Shown: positions 53,400 through 64,000 of the stretch, piece after piece | Layout of the letters: each line of letters opens with the position of its first letter | How positions within the stretch are numbered: the stretch's first letter is position 1 | Source of the DNA: Ophiura sarsii | Lineage: Eukaryota > Echinodermata > Ophiuroidea > Amphilepidida > Ophiuridae | NCBI GenBank assembly: GCA_035610835.1 | Contig: CM069447.1 | Coordinates: forward strand, 19,688,043 to 19,752,042 | Reading direction: 5' to 3' | DNA: 64,000 nucleotides | The notes under the pieces: model-generated | What the model was told of the DNA's origin: nothing | Database searches by the model: none | Seen by the model: only the letters and a program-made list of their open reading frames with translations | Made by a program: the position numbers and the translations under genes

Positions 53400-55243
53400 T
53401 AAACATGTATATGATATCGTCATATTGTTCTTCCATGTTTTATTATAATAATATAAACATTTCATATGGCACAAACAGTTTATATCAATGGAGGTGTGTA
53501 TGGCGATAATGTTGGAATTTATTGGTATCATTTGGAAATGATGAACGCGTTGTGTTTGACAACCACAATTATGAATATAACAATGATTCCCATGATTCAT
53601 ATTATAATGGTATCTTTGAAGTACAATGTGAAAAACCTCAGAATGTATGTCAATACTACGCTAAATTGCTATTATATCTTTGAAAATATGATTTTGAAAT
53701 GATGAAAGCGTTGCATTGCCAACCGCAATTATATATATAAATATAACAATGATTCCCCTGATTTATATTATAATGATATCTTTGTAAATGATATCAAAAG
53801 TACACTATGGAAACCTCAAAATGTATGTCAATATTACGCTAATTGCTATTATATCTTTGAAAATATGATTTTCAAATGATGAAAGCGTTGTACTTGTCAA
53901 CCGCAATTATGTGTATATAAATATAACAATGATTCCCCTGATTTATATTATAATGGTATCTTTGCAAATGATATCAAAAGTACACTATGGAAACCTCAGA
54001 ATGTATGTCAATATTACGCTAATTGCTATTATATCTTTGTTCGTATGATTTTCAAATGATGAAAGCGTTGCATTTGACAACCGCAATTATGTATATAAAT
54101 ATAACAATGATTCCCATGATTTATATTATAATGGTATCTTTGTAAATGATATCAAAAGTACACTATGGAAACCTCAGAATGTATGTCAATACTACGCTAA
54201 CTTGCTATTATATCTTTGTTCATATGATTTTCAAATGATGAAAGCGTTGCATTTGACAACCGCAATTATGTATATAAATATAACAATGATTCCCATGATT
54301 TATATTATAATGGTATCTTTGTAAATTATATCAAAAGTACACTATGGAAACCTCAGAATGTATGTCAATATTACGCTAATTGCTATTATATCTTTGTTCA
54401 TATGATTTTCAAATGATGAAAGCGTTGCATTTGACAACCGCAATTATGTATATAAATATAACAATGATTCCCATGATTTATATTATAATGGTATCTTTGT
54501 AAATGATATCAAAAGTACACTATGGAAACCTCAGAATGTATGTCAATACTACGCTAACTTGCTATTATATCTTTGTTCATATGATTTTCAAATGATGAAA
54601 GCGTTGCATTTGACAACCGCAATTATGTATATAAATATAACAATGATTCCCATGATTTATAATATAACGGTATCTTTGTAAATGATATCAAAAGTACACT
54701 ATGGAAAACTCAGAATGTATGTCAATACTGTTCATATGATTTTCTAATGATGAAAGCGTTAGAAAAAATGATTCCCATGATTTATATTATAATGGTATCT
54801 TTGTAAATGATATCAAAAGTACACTATGGAAACCTCAGAATGTATGTCAATATTACGCTAATTGCTATAATATCTTTGTTCATAAGATTTTTAAATGATG
54901 AAAGCGTTGCATTTGACAACCGCAATTATGTATATAAATATAACAATGATTCCCATGATTTATATTATAATGATATCTTTGTAAATTATTATAGAGTACA
55001 AAATGATTGTAACCATGTAATGTTGATTGAGATTTTTATAAATATGATTTAGAAACAGTGAAAGTGTTGCGTTTGATCACTACAGTTATGAATATAAATA
55101 TAACAATGATTCTCATGATTTATTTATAATGGTATCTTTATAAATGATATCAAAAGTACACTATGGAAACCTCAGAATGTATGTCAATATTACGCTAATT
55201 GCTATTACATCTTTGTACATATGATTTTCAAATGATGAAAGCG
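53400..55243 (+). repeat. Satellite array, period about 178 bp, next to the Helentron
   Basis: About ten units with 'atgatgaaagcgttgcattt', 'gacaaccgcaattatgtata', 'aacaatgattcccatgattt' and 'caaaagtacactatggaaac'. Unit starts near 53701, 53878, 54058, 54237, 54415 and 54594, with two shortened units after that. Units from 54058 on are the most alike. Helitrons and Helentrons often carry or capture such arrays, so it may be part of the element (inference). Confidence 0.9.
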
Positions 55244-56848
55244 GCGAATACTAGTTTTCATCATTATTTGAATAAAGCTACCTCTCCAAAGGACTCTTTT
55301 TTCGTTACCCCAACAGCTAGCGATGAAATTATATCTTTATGTAAAACTCTTAAATCAGGAACCAGCTGTGGTTGTGATGATATTAAACCCGATGTTATAA
55401 AAGCTGTCAGTGATCTTATTGCTAATCCTCTAGTCCATATATTTAATTTATCATTGAGCTCGGGTGTTGTACCAACAAAGCTTAAAATTGCCAAAGTTGT
55501 TCCTATCTTTAAAAAAGGTGATCGTCAAGATTTGCACAATTATAGGCCCATCTCTGTCCTCCCTGCTTTCTCTAAAATCTTGGAACGTATTATGCACAAA
55601 AGACTATTTAGCTATGTTAATCGCTTTCATCTTTTACAGGACTGTCAGTTTGGTTTTCGATCCAATCATTCATCATATATTGCTATACTTGAGGCATACA
55701 ATAAAATTATTACTGATCTCGATAACAAAAAATTCTCATTAGGTATCTTCTTGGACCTCTCCAAGGCATTTGACACAATAAATCATGATATTCTATTATC
55801 GAAACTTAACCACTATGGTGTCCGTGGGAAGGCCTTGGACTGGTTCAGAAGTTACCTAACCAACAGATCTCAATTTACTATCTTCGACCGCCATTTTTCG
55901 TCTAATTTAGATTTATCCTGCGGAGTTCCACAAGGCTCGATCTTAGGTCCCCTCCTGTTTATTATTTACATAAATGATATTGTTTTTTCAAGTAATTTCT
56001 TTAAATTTGTAATCTTTGCCGATGATACAAACTTACGTGCCTCTCACAGCAACATGACCGATCTTATCAACACTGCAAATGTTGAGCTCACCAAAATATC
56101 TACCTGGCTAGATGCTAATAAATTATCCCTAAATGTTGATAAAACTACATTTATGCATTTTAAAAACAGGTATGATTCACGAATTCATAATTATAATGGC
56201 ATAACAATAAATTATATTCCAATTGTTAAAGTTTCGAGCACAAAATTTCTAGGTGTTATTCTTGACGAATCACTAAATTGGCAACGTCATAATACTCATA
56301 TTACAAATATGGTCTCAAAATACTCGGGAATCCTTTTCCGCTTAAAACACACATTGTCACCTCACATCTTATTTTCGCTCTATACAGGCCTCGTCCTTCC
56401 TCACCTTCATTATTGCAACATCATATGGGCTGATTCTAACAACTGCAACCTTAATTCAATTCATGTGAAACAAAAGAAAATTATTCGTCTTTGTTCAAAT
56501 TCACATTACTTAGCTCATTCTACCCCTTTGTTTGCAAAATTGAAAACCCTTACTATTTATGACATTCATAGGCTACAGAAGGCTATTTTTATGTATAAAT
56601 TTGCAAATAACATGTTACCTGATTTATTTTCTCATTACTTTAATAAATCAGATGTCTTCCACTCCTATGGAACAAGGTTTTCACATCTTTATAGACCCCC
56701 ACAATTTAGAACTGATCTTGCTAGACATACTATTAGAAGACAGGGACCATTGGAGTGGAATGACATTAATGATGATATTCGACACTGTAAATCAGTCAGA
56801 AGTTTTAACAATAGTTATAAAAAATATTTACTATCGTTTTATTCATGA
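55199..56848 (+). CDS. CR1/L2-group LINE reverse transcriptase, 5'-truncated (about 535 codons of LINE origin)
   Basis: LINE sequence starts at about 55244, inside the satellite; the first 15 codons, including the ATG, come from the satellite by chance. It encodes a nearly complete reverse transcriptase: VVPIFKKGDRQDLHNYRPIS, CQFGFRSNHSS, FLDLSKAFDTINHDILLSKL, GVPQGSILGPLLFIIYINDI, FADDTNL (catalytic aspartates at about 56021-56026), KFLGVILDESLNW, and the C-terminal tail GTRFSHL and RRQGPLEWNDI. The frame is open to a TGA at 56846-56848. The N-terminal endonuclease is missing, as in most target-primed insertions. The intact frame indicates a recent insertion. Confidence 0.92.
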   Translation: MLLHLCTYDFQMMKAANTSFHHYLNKATSPKDSFFVTPTASDEIISLCKTLKSGTSCGCDDIKPDVIKAVSDLIANPLVHIFNLSLSSGVVPTKLKIAKVVPIFKKGDRQDLHNYRPISVLPAFSKILERIMHKRLFSYVNRFHLLQDCQFGFRSNHSSYIAILEAYNKIITDLDNKKFSLGIFLDLSKAFDTINHDILLSKLNHYGVRGKALDWFRSYLTNRSQFTIFDRHFSSNLDLSCGVPQGSILGPLLFIIYINDIVFSSNFFKFVIFADDTNLRASHSNMTDLINTANVELTKISTWLDANKLSLNVDKTTFMHFKNRYDSRIHNYNGITINYIPIVKVSSTKFLGVILDESLNWQRHNTHITNMVSKYSGILFRLKHTLSPHILFSLYTGLVLPHLHYCNIIWADSNNCNLNSIHVKQKKIIRLCSNSHYLAHSTPLFAKLKTLTIYDIHRLQKAIFMYKFANNMLPDLFSHYFNKSDVFHSYGTRFSHLYRPPQFRTDLARHTIRRQGPLEWNDINDDIRHCKSVRSFNNSYKKYLLSFYS

Positions 56849-57183
56849 GGTCATAACTAAGGAACTTCATTCCTAATATATGTATAATTATACCGGTACT
56901 TATATAAATCCGTGTACTTATATAAATCCGTATTCTATCGCCTTGATGTCTTACATAATCATTATTCACAGATGTACATTATAATCGTTACTGATCTGTT
57001 ATTGTAATTTTGTTCATGCCGTTGCCAACATACACTCGAGTTCTTTGCATTATAGCTAATGATTTTATTTAGGTGGCCAGTACTTCCCGAGCTCTGCTCT
57101 GATTTGGTCAACCTACCATACTATATTAATTGTATTGTCATTATTATGTATCTCATTTGTGGAAAATAAACTGAACTGAACTG
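56849..57183 (+). mobile_element. 3'UTR and tail of the LINE
   Basis: Noncoding stretch ending in 'ggaaaataaactgaactgaactga', a short (CTGAA)n tail as known for CR1/L2-type LINEs. The satellite resumes directly after it at 'tttgacaacc'. Confidence 0.75.
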
Positions 57184-57350
57184 ATTTGACAACCAACCGC
57201 AATTATGCATATAAATATAACAATGATCCCCATGATTTATATTTAGATTGGAATACGATTTACAAATGATGAAAGTGTTTGCATTTGACAACCATAATTA
57301 TGTATATAAATATAATTAACATAAATTCATGAATATCGACAATATTTCAT
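57184..57350 (+). repeat. Satellite continuation after the LINE
   Basis: Two decayed units with 'accgcaattatgcatataaa' and 'gatgaaagtgtttgcatttg'. Confidence 0.75.
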
Positions 57351-57741
57351 GGTTAGACTATCTTTTGAATAAAAGTGCTCAATCACAAACTGGGCAGTGA
57401 TGTACCAATTCAAAGTTGAGAAACTCAAAGTAACGACTCTATTTCTCGGAAGGTCTAAACTAAATTGTATTGTGTATAAATATGATAATTATCATGATTA
57501 ATATAATTTGAAATGGTGAAATTGGTTAGACAACCAAAACAATGTAGCCCTTATATAAAATGACATGAATGTCGTCATGCCGTGAGTTATACAATCATAC
57601 GATGTAGAAATTATGAATGTTATACGAGTAACATGTGAGAATCACATGTTATCAATATATATAATTATGATGTTGGGTTTTCGGACGATACTGGAACCTA
57701 TAAAATGTTTCAGTATCAGGCGATACTGGAATACAATTATG

Positions 57742-57826
57742 TACCAGTATCGTTCAATACTGGGACATATCGACCGGTCATGCCGGTACTAGCAACCTTT
57801 TATTCCAGTATTGAACGATACTGGTA
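57742..57826 (+). other. Hairpin with perfect 22-bp arms and 41-nt loop
   Basis: Arms 57742-57763 (taccagtatcgttcaatact plus gg) and 57805-57826 are exact complements. Further 'cgatactgg' words flank it. Size is that of a microRNA precursor, but a MITE remnant is equally possible. Confidence 0.6.
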
Positions 57827-58678
57827 TACCAGTATCTGGGACCTAAAGTCACACATTATTTCCAATGTTATACCCAAAGAGACAGATTCAGGGTGGGGCC
57901 GTAGGGGAGGGATGCGGATTTTGGAGTGGAGTGGAGACGTGGTTCCTTGTCTCCACACAGGCTTCCTTAGTCTATAATTTGTATCTTTCGGGTATGTCAT
58001 GTTCGTTATCTAAATAATGATGATTATTATTTATCTAAGTGATGTATGCTTCAATCTTTGTAAAAATGAATATTATGTGTATGTTCATAATTATTGTTAT
58101 TGGTCTTGTATAATGTGATATTTGATAATAATATGCAAACGCATACACGTTGTATGACTTTCAATATATTATCTTGAATTGAAAATTGAGATATTTCACC
58201 TTTGATATTGACCTGAAAGTTTAAATAGCATTCAACACCTTCTCGAAGTCAAGAATCTCTTTTTCATCTCAAGAAGATGTGGTATTTTAATTTCCTCTGG
58301 CCACACTTGTATTGTTATGATAGTTCAATGGCGTGTGCAGTCTGTGGAATAAATATTATTTAAATGTATACTTGACGTCTACGCTCTTCATTCTTTATTC
58401 TCTTTATTCTGCGTTGTATACATAACCATGCTATTGATTGCTGTACACCAATGCAATCCAATGCAATCCATCATCTACGTGACCTTTGCCCTCATTTTAC
58501 CAAAATCTTTATAATGATACTTGTGGTACAAATAAGTTGATATGATCACCACACTTAGTCACAAGAGCCATGCTTCATATAACTTGTACCAACTTTGGAG
58601 TAAAAAAAAAAGAGAAGGTCATTAGAATTCATCTTGTCAAAAATCTTTGAAAATACCAGCAGTCTATAATATTGAAAG

Positions 58679-59053
58679 TTGATACCTCATTCAACAAAAT
58701 CGAATGGATACTTTTAAAGTTATTGCGATTTCAATGACCGCGCATAACAACAGCAAAGTTGCACTAGGTATAGGAAATCATTGATTTGTGTGTGATAACT
58801 GTCATAACTGTGTGCTATCTGAACGAGCCAGATGAATGGGTCTGGAGTGATAACCGCAATTTGCGGGACAAAGGGTGCGACTAGCCGTGAAGAATAAAAG
58901 TCTTAGCTGATTAGCTGTGAGTTTTTTCAGTGCGTAATCACACACAAATTAATGATTCCCTATACCTAGTGCAACTTTGCTGTTGTTATGCGCGGTCATT
59001 GAAATCGCCATAACTTTAAAAGTATCTATTCGATTTTGTTGAATGAGGTATCA
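58679..59053 (+). mobile_element. Foldback MITE with roughly 117-bp arms, copy 1
   Basis: 'ttgatacctcattcaacaaa' to 'aatcattgatttgtgtgtga' (58679-58796) is inverted at 58936-59053. The loop is about 140 bp. Confidence 0.85.
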
Positions 59054-59065
59054 AACTGCGGAAAA

Positions 59066-60105
59066 GAAATTTGCTCATTTAATGTATATCTCAGATTTTT
59101 GGTACCGATTATCTATTTTTAATTAGCCAACCTCAAAGCACCTGGTCAGGGACTTTATGTGCTAGGTGTATAATATACTATCTGGTGTTGAAACCTTTTG
59201 TGATTCATAGGCCTTTACTCTGCCCGCGTACAGTATTGTATCTCGGCATTTTGGCATAAAAGGTTATATAAACTTTCAGGTTATCTTTTTATGTAAAATC
59301 AATTATGTGTATACATAATTGCACTGGTGCCTATGTTAATGTGTACCATCATTCTGTATCAAGTTTCTGACGAGTGAGGACCTAACGGTCCTTACGAAAC
59401 AGATCTGTAAAACCAAGTAGCAGGATCAAGTCCAAATTTCAAATTGTATTAAGCTCCCTTACTGGTTGAGCACTTTACCTTTTGGATGATTTCACATCTA
59501 TTTTGGATTATATTGTATTATATAATCATTCAAGTCTTGTAATATAACATTTGCTTGACATTTTGGTATCGGTCATGATTTGTCTATAAATAGTATTGGA
59601 TAGGATGCGTTGCGTTTACAATATTGGATAATCATACCCTATTATGTTAAGATCGGTATTGAATTTTAAAGAATAATTAATTGTGCATAAAAGTTGTTAT
59701 GAAACTTAACACTTTCAACGCGGCAGGCGTCAGCAGACGCCAGACGACCTTCCAAAACTTTGCAAAATGTTTCAAAAATGTTAAAATTATTGAATTTCAT
59801 AACCGTATTTGGAATCACCGTGAGAAATGCATCGAAATAAGTACAAACATGCTTAGTATTGGTTCTGTAATCTTTGAGATAGACCTTGAAAGTTGGGAAA
59901 GCTTTCTGAAAAAAATCTGTTTCGTATAATGGTAAAACCAATAGCCGTATGGGAAGTGTTAATGCCATAATTGTCTATGCACTTGTTGATGAAGAATGAT
60001 CACCTAGAACAAAAAGTCCCTTACCAGGTGCTTTGAGGTTGGCTAATTCAAAATATATATTCGGTACCAAAAATCTGAGATATACATTAAATGAGCAAAT
60101 TTCTT
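59066..60105 (+). mobile_element. Larger inverted-repeat element with nested TTAA MITE
   Basis: 'agaaatttgctcatttaatg' and 'ggttggctaattcaaaatat' at the two ends belong to roughly 100-bp inverted arms (59066-59165 and about 60000-60105). The interior includes the TTAA MITE at 59706-59962. No transposase frame. In unit 2 the right arm continues into 62866-62995, so the true element is probably longer. Confidence 0.6.
59706..59962 (+). mobile_element. TTAA-flanked MITE, copy 9
   Basis: TTAACACTTTCAACGCGGC to AGCCGTATGGGAAGTGTTAA with the family body. It carries gcgtcagcagacgccagacg in place of the usual GTCTGCAGAC palindrome. Confidence 0.85.
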
Positions 60106-60500
60106 GGTTAGACTATCTTTTGAATAAAAGTGCTCAATCACAAACTGGGCAGTGATGTACCAATTCAAAGTTGAGAAACTCAAAGTAACGACTCTATTTC
60201 TCGGAAGGTCTAAACTAAATTGTATTGTGTATAAATATGATAATTATCATGATTAATATAATTTGAAATGGTGAAATTGGTTAGACAACCAAAACAATGT
60301 AGCCCTTATATAAAATGACATGAATGTCGTCATGCCGTGAGTTATACAATCATACGATGTAGAAATTATGAATGTTATACGAGTAACATGTGAGAATCAC
60401 AATCATGTTATCAATATATATAATTATGATGTTGGGTTTTCGGACGATACTGGAACCTATAAAATGTTTCAGTATCAGGCGATACTGGAATACAATTATG

Positions 60501-60585
60501 TACCAGTATCGTTCAATACTGGGACATATCGACCGGTCATGCCGGTACTAGCAACCTTTTATTCCAGTATTGAACGATACTGGTA
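60501..60585 (+). other. Hairpin, second copy
   Basis: Same 22-bp arms and 41-nt loop as at 57742-57826. Confidence 0.6.
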
Positions 60586-61438
60586 TACCAGTATCTGGGA
60601 CCTAAAGTCACACATTATTTCCAATGTTATACCCAAAGAGACAGATTCAGGGTGGGGCCGTAGGGGAGGGATGCGGATTTTGGAGTGGAGTGGAGACGTG
60701 GTTCCTTGTCTCCACACAGGCTTCCTTAGTCTATAATTTGTATCTTTCGGGTATGTCATGTTCGTTATCTAAATAATGATGATTATTATTTATCTAAGTG
60801 ATGTATGCTTCAATCTTTGTAAAAATGAATATTATGTGTATGTTCATAATTATTGTTATTGGTCTTGTATAATGTGATATTTGATAATAATATGCAAACG
60901 CATACACGTTGTATGACTTTCAATATATTATCTTGAATTGAAAATTGAGATATTTCACCTTTGATATTGACCTGAAAGTTTAAATAGCATTCAACACCTT
61001 CTCGAAGTCAAGAATCTCTTTTTCATCTCAAGAAGATGTGGTATTTTAATTTCCTCTGGCCACACTTGTATTGTTATGATAGTTCAATGGCGTGTGCAGT
61101 CTGTGGAATAAATATTATTTAAATGTATACTTGACGTCTACGCTCTTCATTCTTTATTCTCTTTATTCTGCGTTGTATACATAACCATGCTATTGATTGC
61201 TGTACACCAATGCAATCCAATGCAATCCATCATCTACGTGACCTTTGCCCTCATTTTACCAAAATCTTTATAATGATACTTGTGGTACAAATAAGTTGAT
61301 ATGATCACCACACTTAGTCACAAGAGCCATGCTTCATATAACTTGTACCAACTTTGGAGTAAAAAAAAAAAGAGAAGGTCATTAGAATTCATCTTGTCAA
61401 AAATCTTTGAAAATACCAGCAGTCTATAATATTGAAAG

Positions 61439-61813
61439 TTGATACCTCATTCAACAAAATCGAATGGATACTTTTAAAGTTATTGCGATTTCAATGACCG
61501 CGCATAACAACAGCAAAGTTGCACTAGGTATAGGAAATCATTGATTTGTGTGTGATTACTGTCATAACTGTGTGCTATCTGAACGAGCCAGATGAATGGG
61601 TCTGGAGTGATAACCGCAATTTGCGGGACAAAGGGTGCGACTAGCCGTGAAGAATAAAAGTCTTAGCTGATTAGCTGTGAGTTTTTTCAGTGCGTAATCA
61701 CACACAAATTAATGATTCCCTATACCTAGTGCAACTTTGCTGTTGTTATGCGCGGTCATTGAAATCGCCATAACTTTAAAAGTATCTATTCGATTTTGTT
61801 GAATGAGGTATCA
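61439..61813 (+). mobile_element. Foldback MITE, copy 2
   Basis: Second-unit counterpart of 58679-59053, with one substitution. Confidence 0.85.
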
Positions 61814-62465
61814 AACTGCGGAAAAGAAATTTGCTCATTTAATGTATATCTCAGATTTTTGGTACCGATTATCTATTTTTAATTAGCCAACCTCAAAGCA
61901 CCTGGTCAGGGACTTTATGTGCTAGGTGTATAATATACTATCTGGTGTTGAAACCTTTTGTGATTCATAGGCCTTTACTCTGCCCGCGTACAGTATTGTA
62001 TCTCGGCATTTTGGCATAAAAGGTTATATAAACTTTCAGGTTATCTTTTTATGTAAAATCAATTATGTGTATACATAATTGCACTGGTGCCTATGTTAAT
62101 GTGTACCATCATTCTGTATCAAGTTTCTGACGAGTGAGGACCTAACGGTCCTTACGAAACAGATCTGTAAAACCAAGTAGCAGGATCAAGTCCAAATTTC
62201 AAATTGTATTAAGCTCCCTTACTGGTTGAGCACTTTACCTTTTGGATGATTTCACATCTATTTTGGATTATATTGTATTATATAATCATTCAAGTCTTGT
62301 AATATAACATTTGCTTGACATTTTGGTATCGGTCATGATTTGTCTATAAATAGTATTGGATAGGATGCGTTGCGTTTACAATATTGGATAATCATACCCT
62401 ATTATGTTAAGATCGGTATTGAATTTTAAAGAATAATTAATTGTGCATAAAAGTTGTTATGAAAC

Positions 62466-62722
62466 TTAACACTTTCAACGCGGCAGGCGTCAGCAGACGC
62501 CAGACGACCTTCCAAAACTTTGCAAAATGTTTCAAAAATGTTAAAATTATTGAATTTCATAACCGTATTTGGAATCACCGTGAGAAATGCATCGAAATAA
62601 GTACAAACATGCTTAGTATTGGTTCTGTAATCTTTGAGATAGACCTTGAAAGTTGGGAAAGCTTTCTGAAAAAAATCTGTTTCGTATAATGGTAAAACCA
62701 ATAGCCGTATGGGAAGTGTTAA
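62466..62722 (+). mobile_element. TTAA-flanked MITE, copy 10
   Basis: Second-unit counterpart of 59706-59962. Confidence 0.85.
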
Positions 62723-62865
62723 TGCCATAATTGTCTATGCACTTGTTGATGAAGAATGATCACCTAGAACAAAAAGTCCCTTACCAGGTGCTTTGAGGTT
62801 GGCTAATTCAAAATATATATTCGGTACCAAAAATCTGAGATATACATTAAATGAGCAAATTTCTT

Positions 62866-63048
62866 CTCCGCAGTTTGATACCGCATTCAAAAAAAAATCG
62901 AATGGATACTTTTAAAGTTACGGTGATTTCAATGACCGCGCATAGCAACAGCAAAGTTGCACAAGGTATAGGAAATCATTAATTTGTGTGCTGCATTTTT
63001 TTAAAAACATTTTAAACATATACTTGACCAGCGAGTGGTTGCTTGTTA
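62866..63048. repeat. Diverged third arm of the foldback MITE and Harbinger-like left flank
   Basis: 62871-62990 matches one arm of 58679-59053 with about 10% differences ('gcgcatagcaacagcaaagt'). 63023-63048 ('gaccagcgagtggttgcttg') is the reverse complement of 21843-21868. Confidence 0.65.
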
Positions 63049-63803
63049 GGCCTAAAAAAAGAGGTTTGTTTGCCCAAACAAGAGTTGAAAAAAGTGGGTC
63101 GGTAGGTCGATTACTTTTATTTTATTTATTTTTTGGTTATAGACGCATTTAGTGAAGAAAAATACTATACAATTTGATTTTAATACACTATAATGTTCTT
63201 TAAAACCCTAACCTTCAAACCTACGATTCACTACGGCAAAAAATGATGTCCACGCGCATGCTACAGCATTCGATTCGATGATGTCATCTACCAAGCTGAT
63301 ATGTGTGTACGAAATCGCTGCCCGTGTGAACGTTGCAGGTTAGCCGAGTGGTTAGGGACCCGGCGCGGCGGGGTCGAATCCCAGTGGTTTCGCGGCGATT
63401 ATTTGGTTAAAAAATTCAGACTTTGTCCCCCTCCCCCAGTTTCCACACAGTAAAAACATAGCCGGGCTGGTTAGGGCTAATACATATATTTTGTTTTAAT
63501 AGTGCAGCAGGCAGCCTGTAGTACAAACCATCAGACCATGCTGCTGGATGATCTGACATGTTCTGTTTTTTACTAGATAGTGGTAGGATCTTGGATTTGC
63601 ATCTCCTTTGTATTTTAAAGGGCAGTTTTGTTGATTAGGTTGGCAAATTAAGATAAAAATATCATTTAATACATATAATTTTCAACATAAAACATTATTT
63701 AAAATTAAAAAAAATCTGAAAAAAAATCTGAAAAAAAAGGCATGGGGTTTTGAGATATTATGGGTCGGTCGTGTTTGGGCAAACAAACCTTTTTTTTTAG
63801 GCC
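63049..63803 (+). mobile_element. Harbinger-like MITE with TTA target duplication
   Basis: Ends ggcctaaaaaaagaggtttg and the reverse complement of ggcctaaaaaaaaaggtttg are inverted repeats that extend into 'tttgcccaaaca'. TTA lies on both sides (63046-63048 and 63804-63806). Unit B near 21850 shows the same site uninterrupted (reverse strand gcttgttattgtac). Three-base TWA duplication is typical of PIF/Harbinger. Noncoding apart from a tRNA-like segment. Confidence 0.88.
63338..63384 (+). other. tRNA-like Pol III box segment within the MITE
   Basis: 'ggttagccgagtggttaggg' fits a tRNA A box and 'gggtcgaatccc' (63371-63382) fits a B box. They are only about 30 bp apart, and no acceptor stem or anticodon arm can be drawn. 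Likely a tRNA or SINE relic, not a functional tRNA. Confidence 0.4.
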
Positions 63804-64000
63804 TTATTGTACAACTTTCAGTGTGTCTGCACGACGTTATTGATCGCCAGCATTTTGTTTCTTCTTTTTTTGGCTGAAAAATATATAATTTATGTCAAGA
63901 CAAAATTGGTATAAGCCCATATGTCAATTTAACTAATATTCCTAGTGTGATAATAGTCTAAAAACATTTTGGTAAAGCTAACTTAGTAATTTCAAGCAAG
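63804..64000 (-). mobile_element. Fragment of the pyrimidine/purine-arm MITE region, cut by the window edge
   Basis: 'ggctgaaaaatatataattt', 'atgtcaagacaaaattggta' and 'taagcccatatgtcaattta' match the reverse complement of 5620-5830 and 21600-21720. Confidence 0.65.

Larger units (their letters stand above)
57351..60105 (+). repeat. 2.76-kb tandem duplication, unit 1
   Basis: Runs from 'ggttagactatcttttgaat' to 'gagcaaatttctt' and is repeated directly at 60106-62865. I found only a 4-bp indel (near 57650), one extra A in an A-run (near 58610) and one substitution (near 58793 / 61553) between the two. Contents: a short hairpin, a foldback MITE, an inverted-repeat element and a TTAA MITE. Open frames inside (for example 57705-57977) show no known domain and are not called. 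Confidence 0.95.
60106..62865 (+). repeat. 2.76-kb tandem duplication, unit 2
   Basis: Direct, nearly identical repeat of 57351-60105, joined without spacer (aaatttctt then ggttagac). After it the sequence continues into 'ctccgcagtttgatacc', which completes the inverted arm. Confidence 0.95.

Noticed and set aside
57705..57977. 90-122 codon frames repeated in both 2.76-kb units
   Set aside because: They run through the hairpin and noncoding repeat sequence; identity between units reflects the recent duplication, not selection.
59666..59968. 100-codon minus-strand frame, repeated at 62426-62728
   Set aside because: It lies almost wholly inside the TTAA MITE; similar frames in other copies are broken.
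63338..63384. Possible tRNA gene
   Set aside because: A and B box motifs are too close, no cloverleaf can be drawn, and the segment is inside a MITE.

Overview
The window is eukaryotic nuclear DNA, about 64 kb with one 100-N scaffold gap. It is AT-rich and densely packed with transposons. Repeat style, a Helentron with a C-terminal endonuclease, a CR1/L2-type LINE and a death-fold/NHL gene family suggest a marine invertebrate, probably a deuterostome (echinoderm, hemichordate or amphioxus type). A brittle-star-like genome is a guess, not a determination.

The only genes that look host-encoded are three paralogues: 9280-10845 (-), 25009-26559 (-) and 47723-49114 (+). Each is a single long coding exon preceded by a conserved splice-acceptor-like sequence. 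Each encodes an N-terminal CARD-like death-fold domain, a low-complexity linker and a C-terminal NHL-type beta-propeller. The first copy also carries a B-box zinc-binding motif in the linker; the other two lack it. The copies lie inside segmental duplications: unit A (about 3.9-11.8 kb) recurs as direct unit B (about 18.8-27.4 kb), and about 8.1-17.8 kb recurs in inverted, interrupted form as unit C (about 42.6-49.7 kb). The propeller's second and third blades have diverged much more than the CARD or the last blades. This is the best candidate for an undescribed system: a locally amplified sensor/adaptor family, perhaps of innate immunity (inference).

Everything else is mobile or repetitive DNA. 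At 1-3380 lies a minus-strand Ty3/gypsy element with an intact RNase H tail-integrase-chromodomain reading frame, a leader, a primer-binding site and a 456-bp 5' LTR, but no visible gag, protease or reverse transcriptase. MITEs of several superfamilies fill 4-43 kb. Paralogous empty sites within the window show target duplications directly for TTAA-type (piggyBac-like), TA-type (mariner-like), TTA-type (Harbinger-like) and CA-type elements; hAT-like elements have visible 8-bp duplications. From 27 to 47 kb there are unusual tandem arrays: a palindromic 'ccttctatagggg' array, a 'gcgcgcttcgcgcg' minisatellite, 15-bp AT repeats, a roughly 108-bp minisatellite and AACGTT-rich arrays.

From 49.8 to 57.3 kb lie 'ggggtcactagggg' repeats, a broken Helentron helicase-endonuclease gene, its roughly 178-bp satellite, and a 5'-truncated LINE inserted into that satellite. 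From 57.35 to 62.87 kb there is a nearly identical 2.76-kb tandem duplication, followed by a Harbinger-like MITE near the right edge. No convincing functional tRNA, rRNA or CRISPR array was seen.
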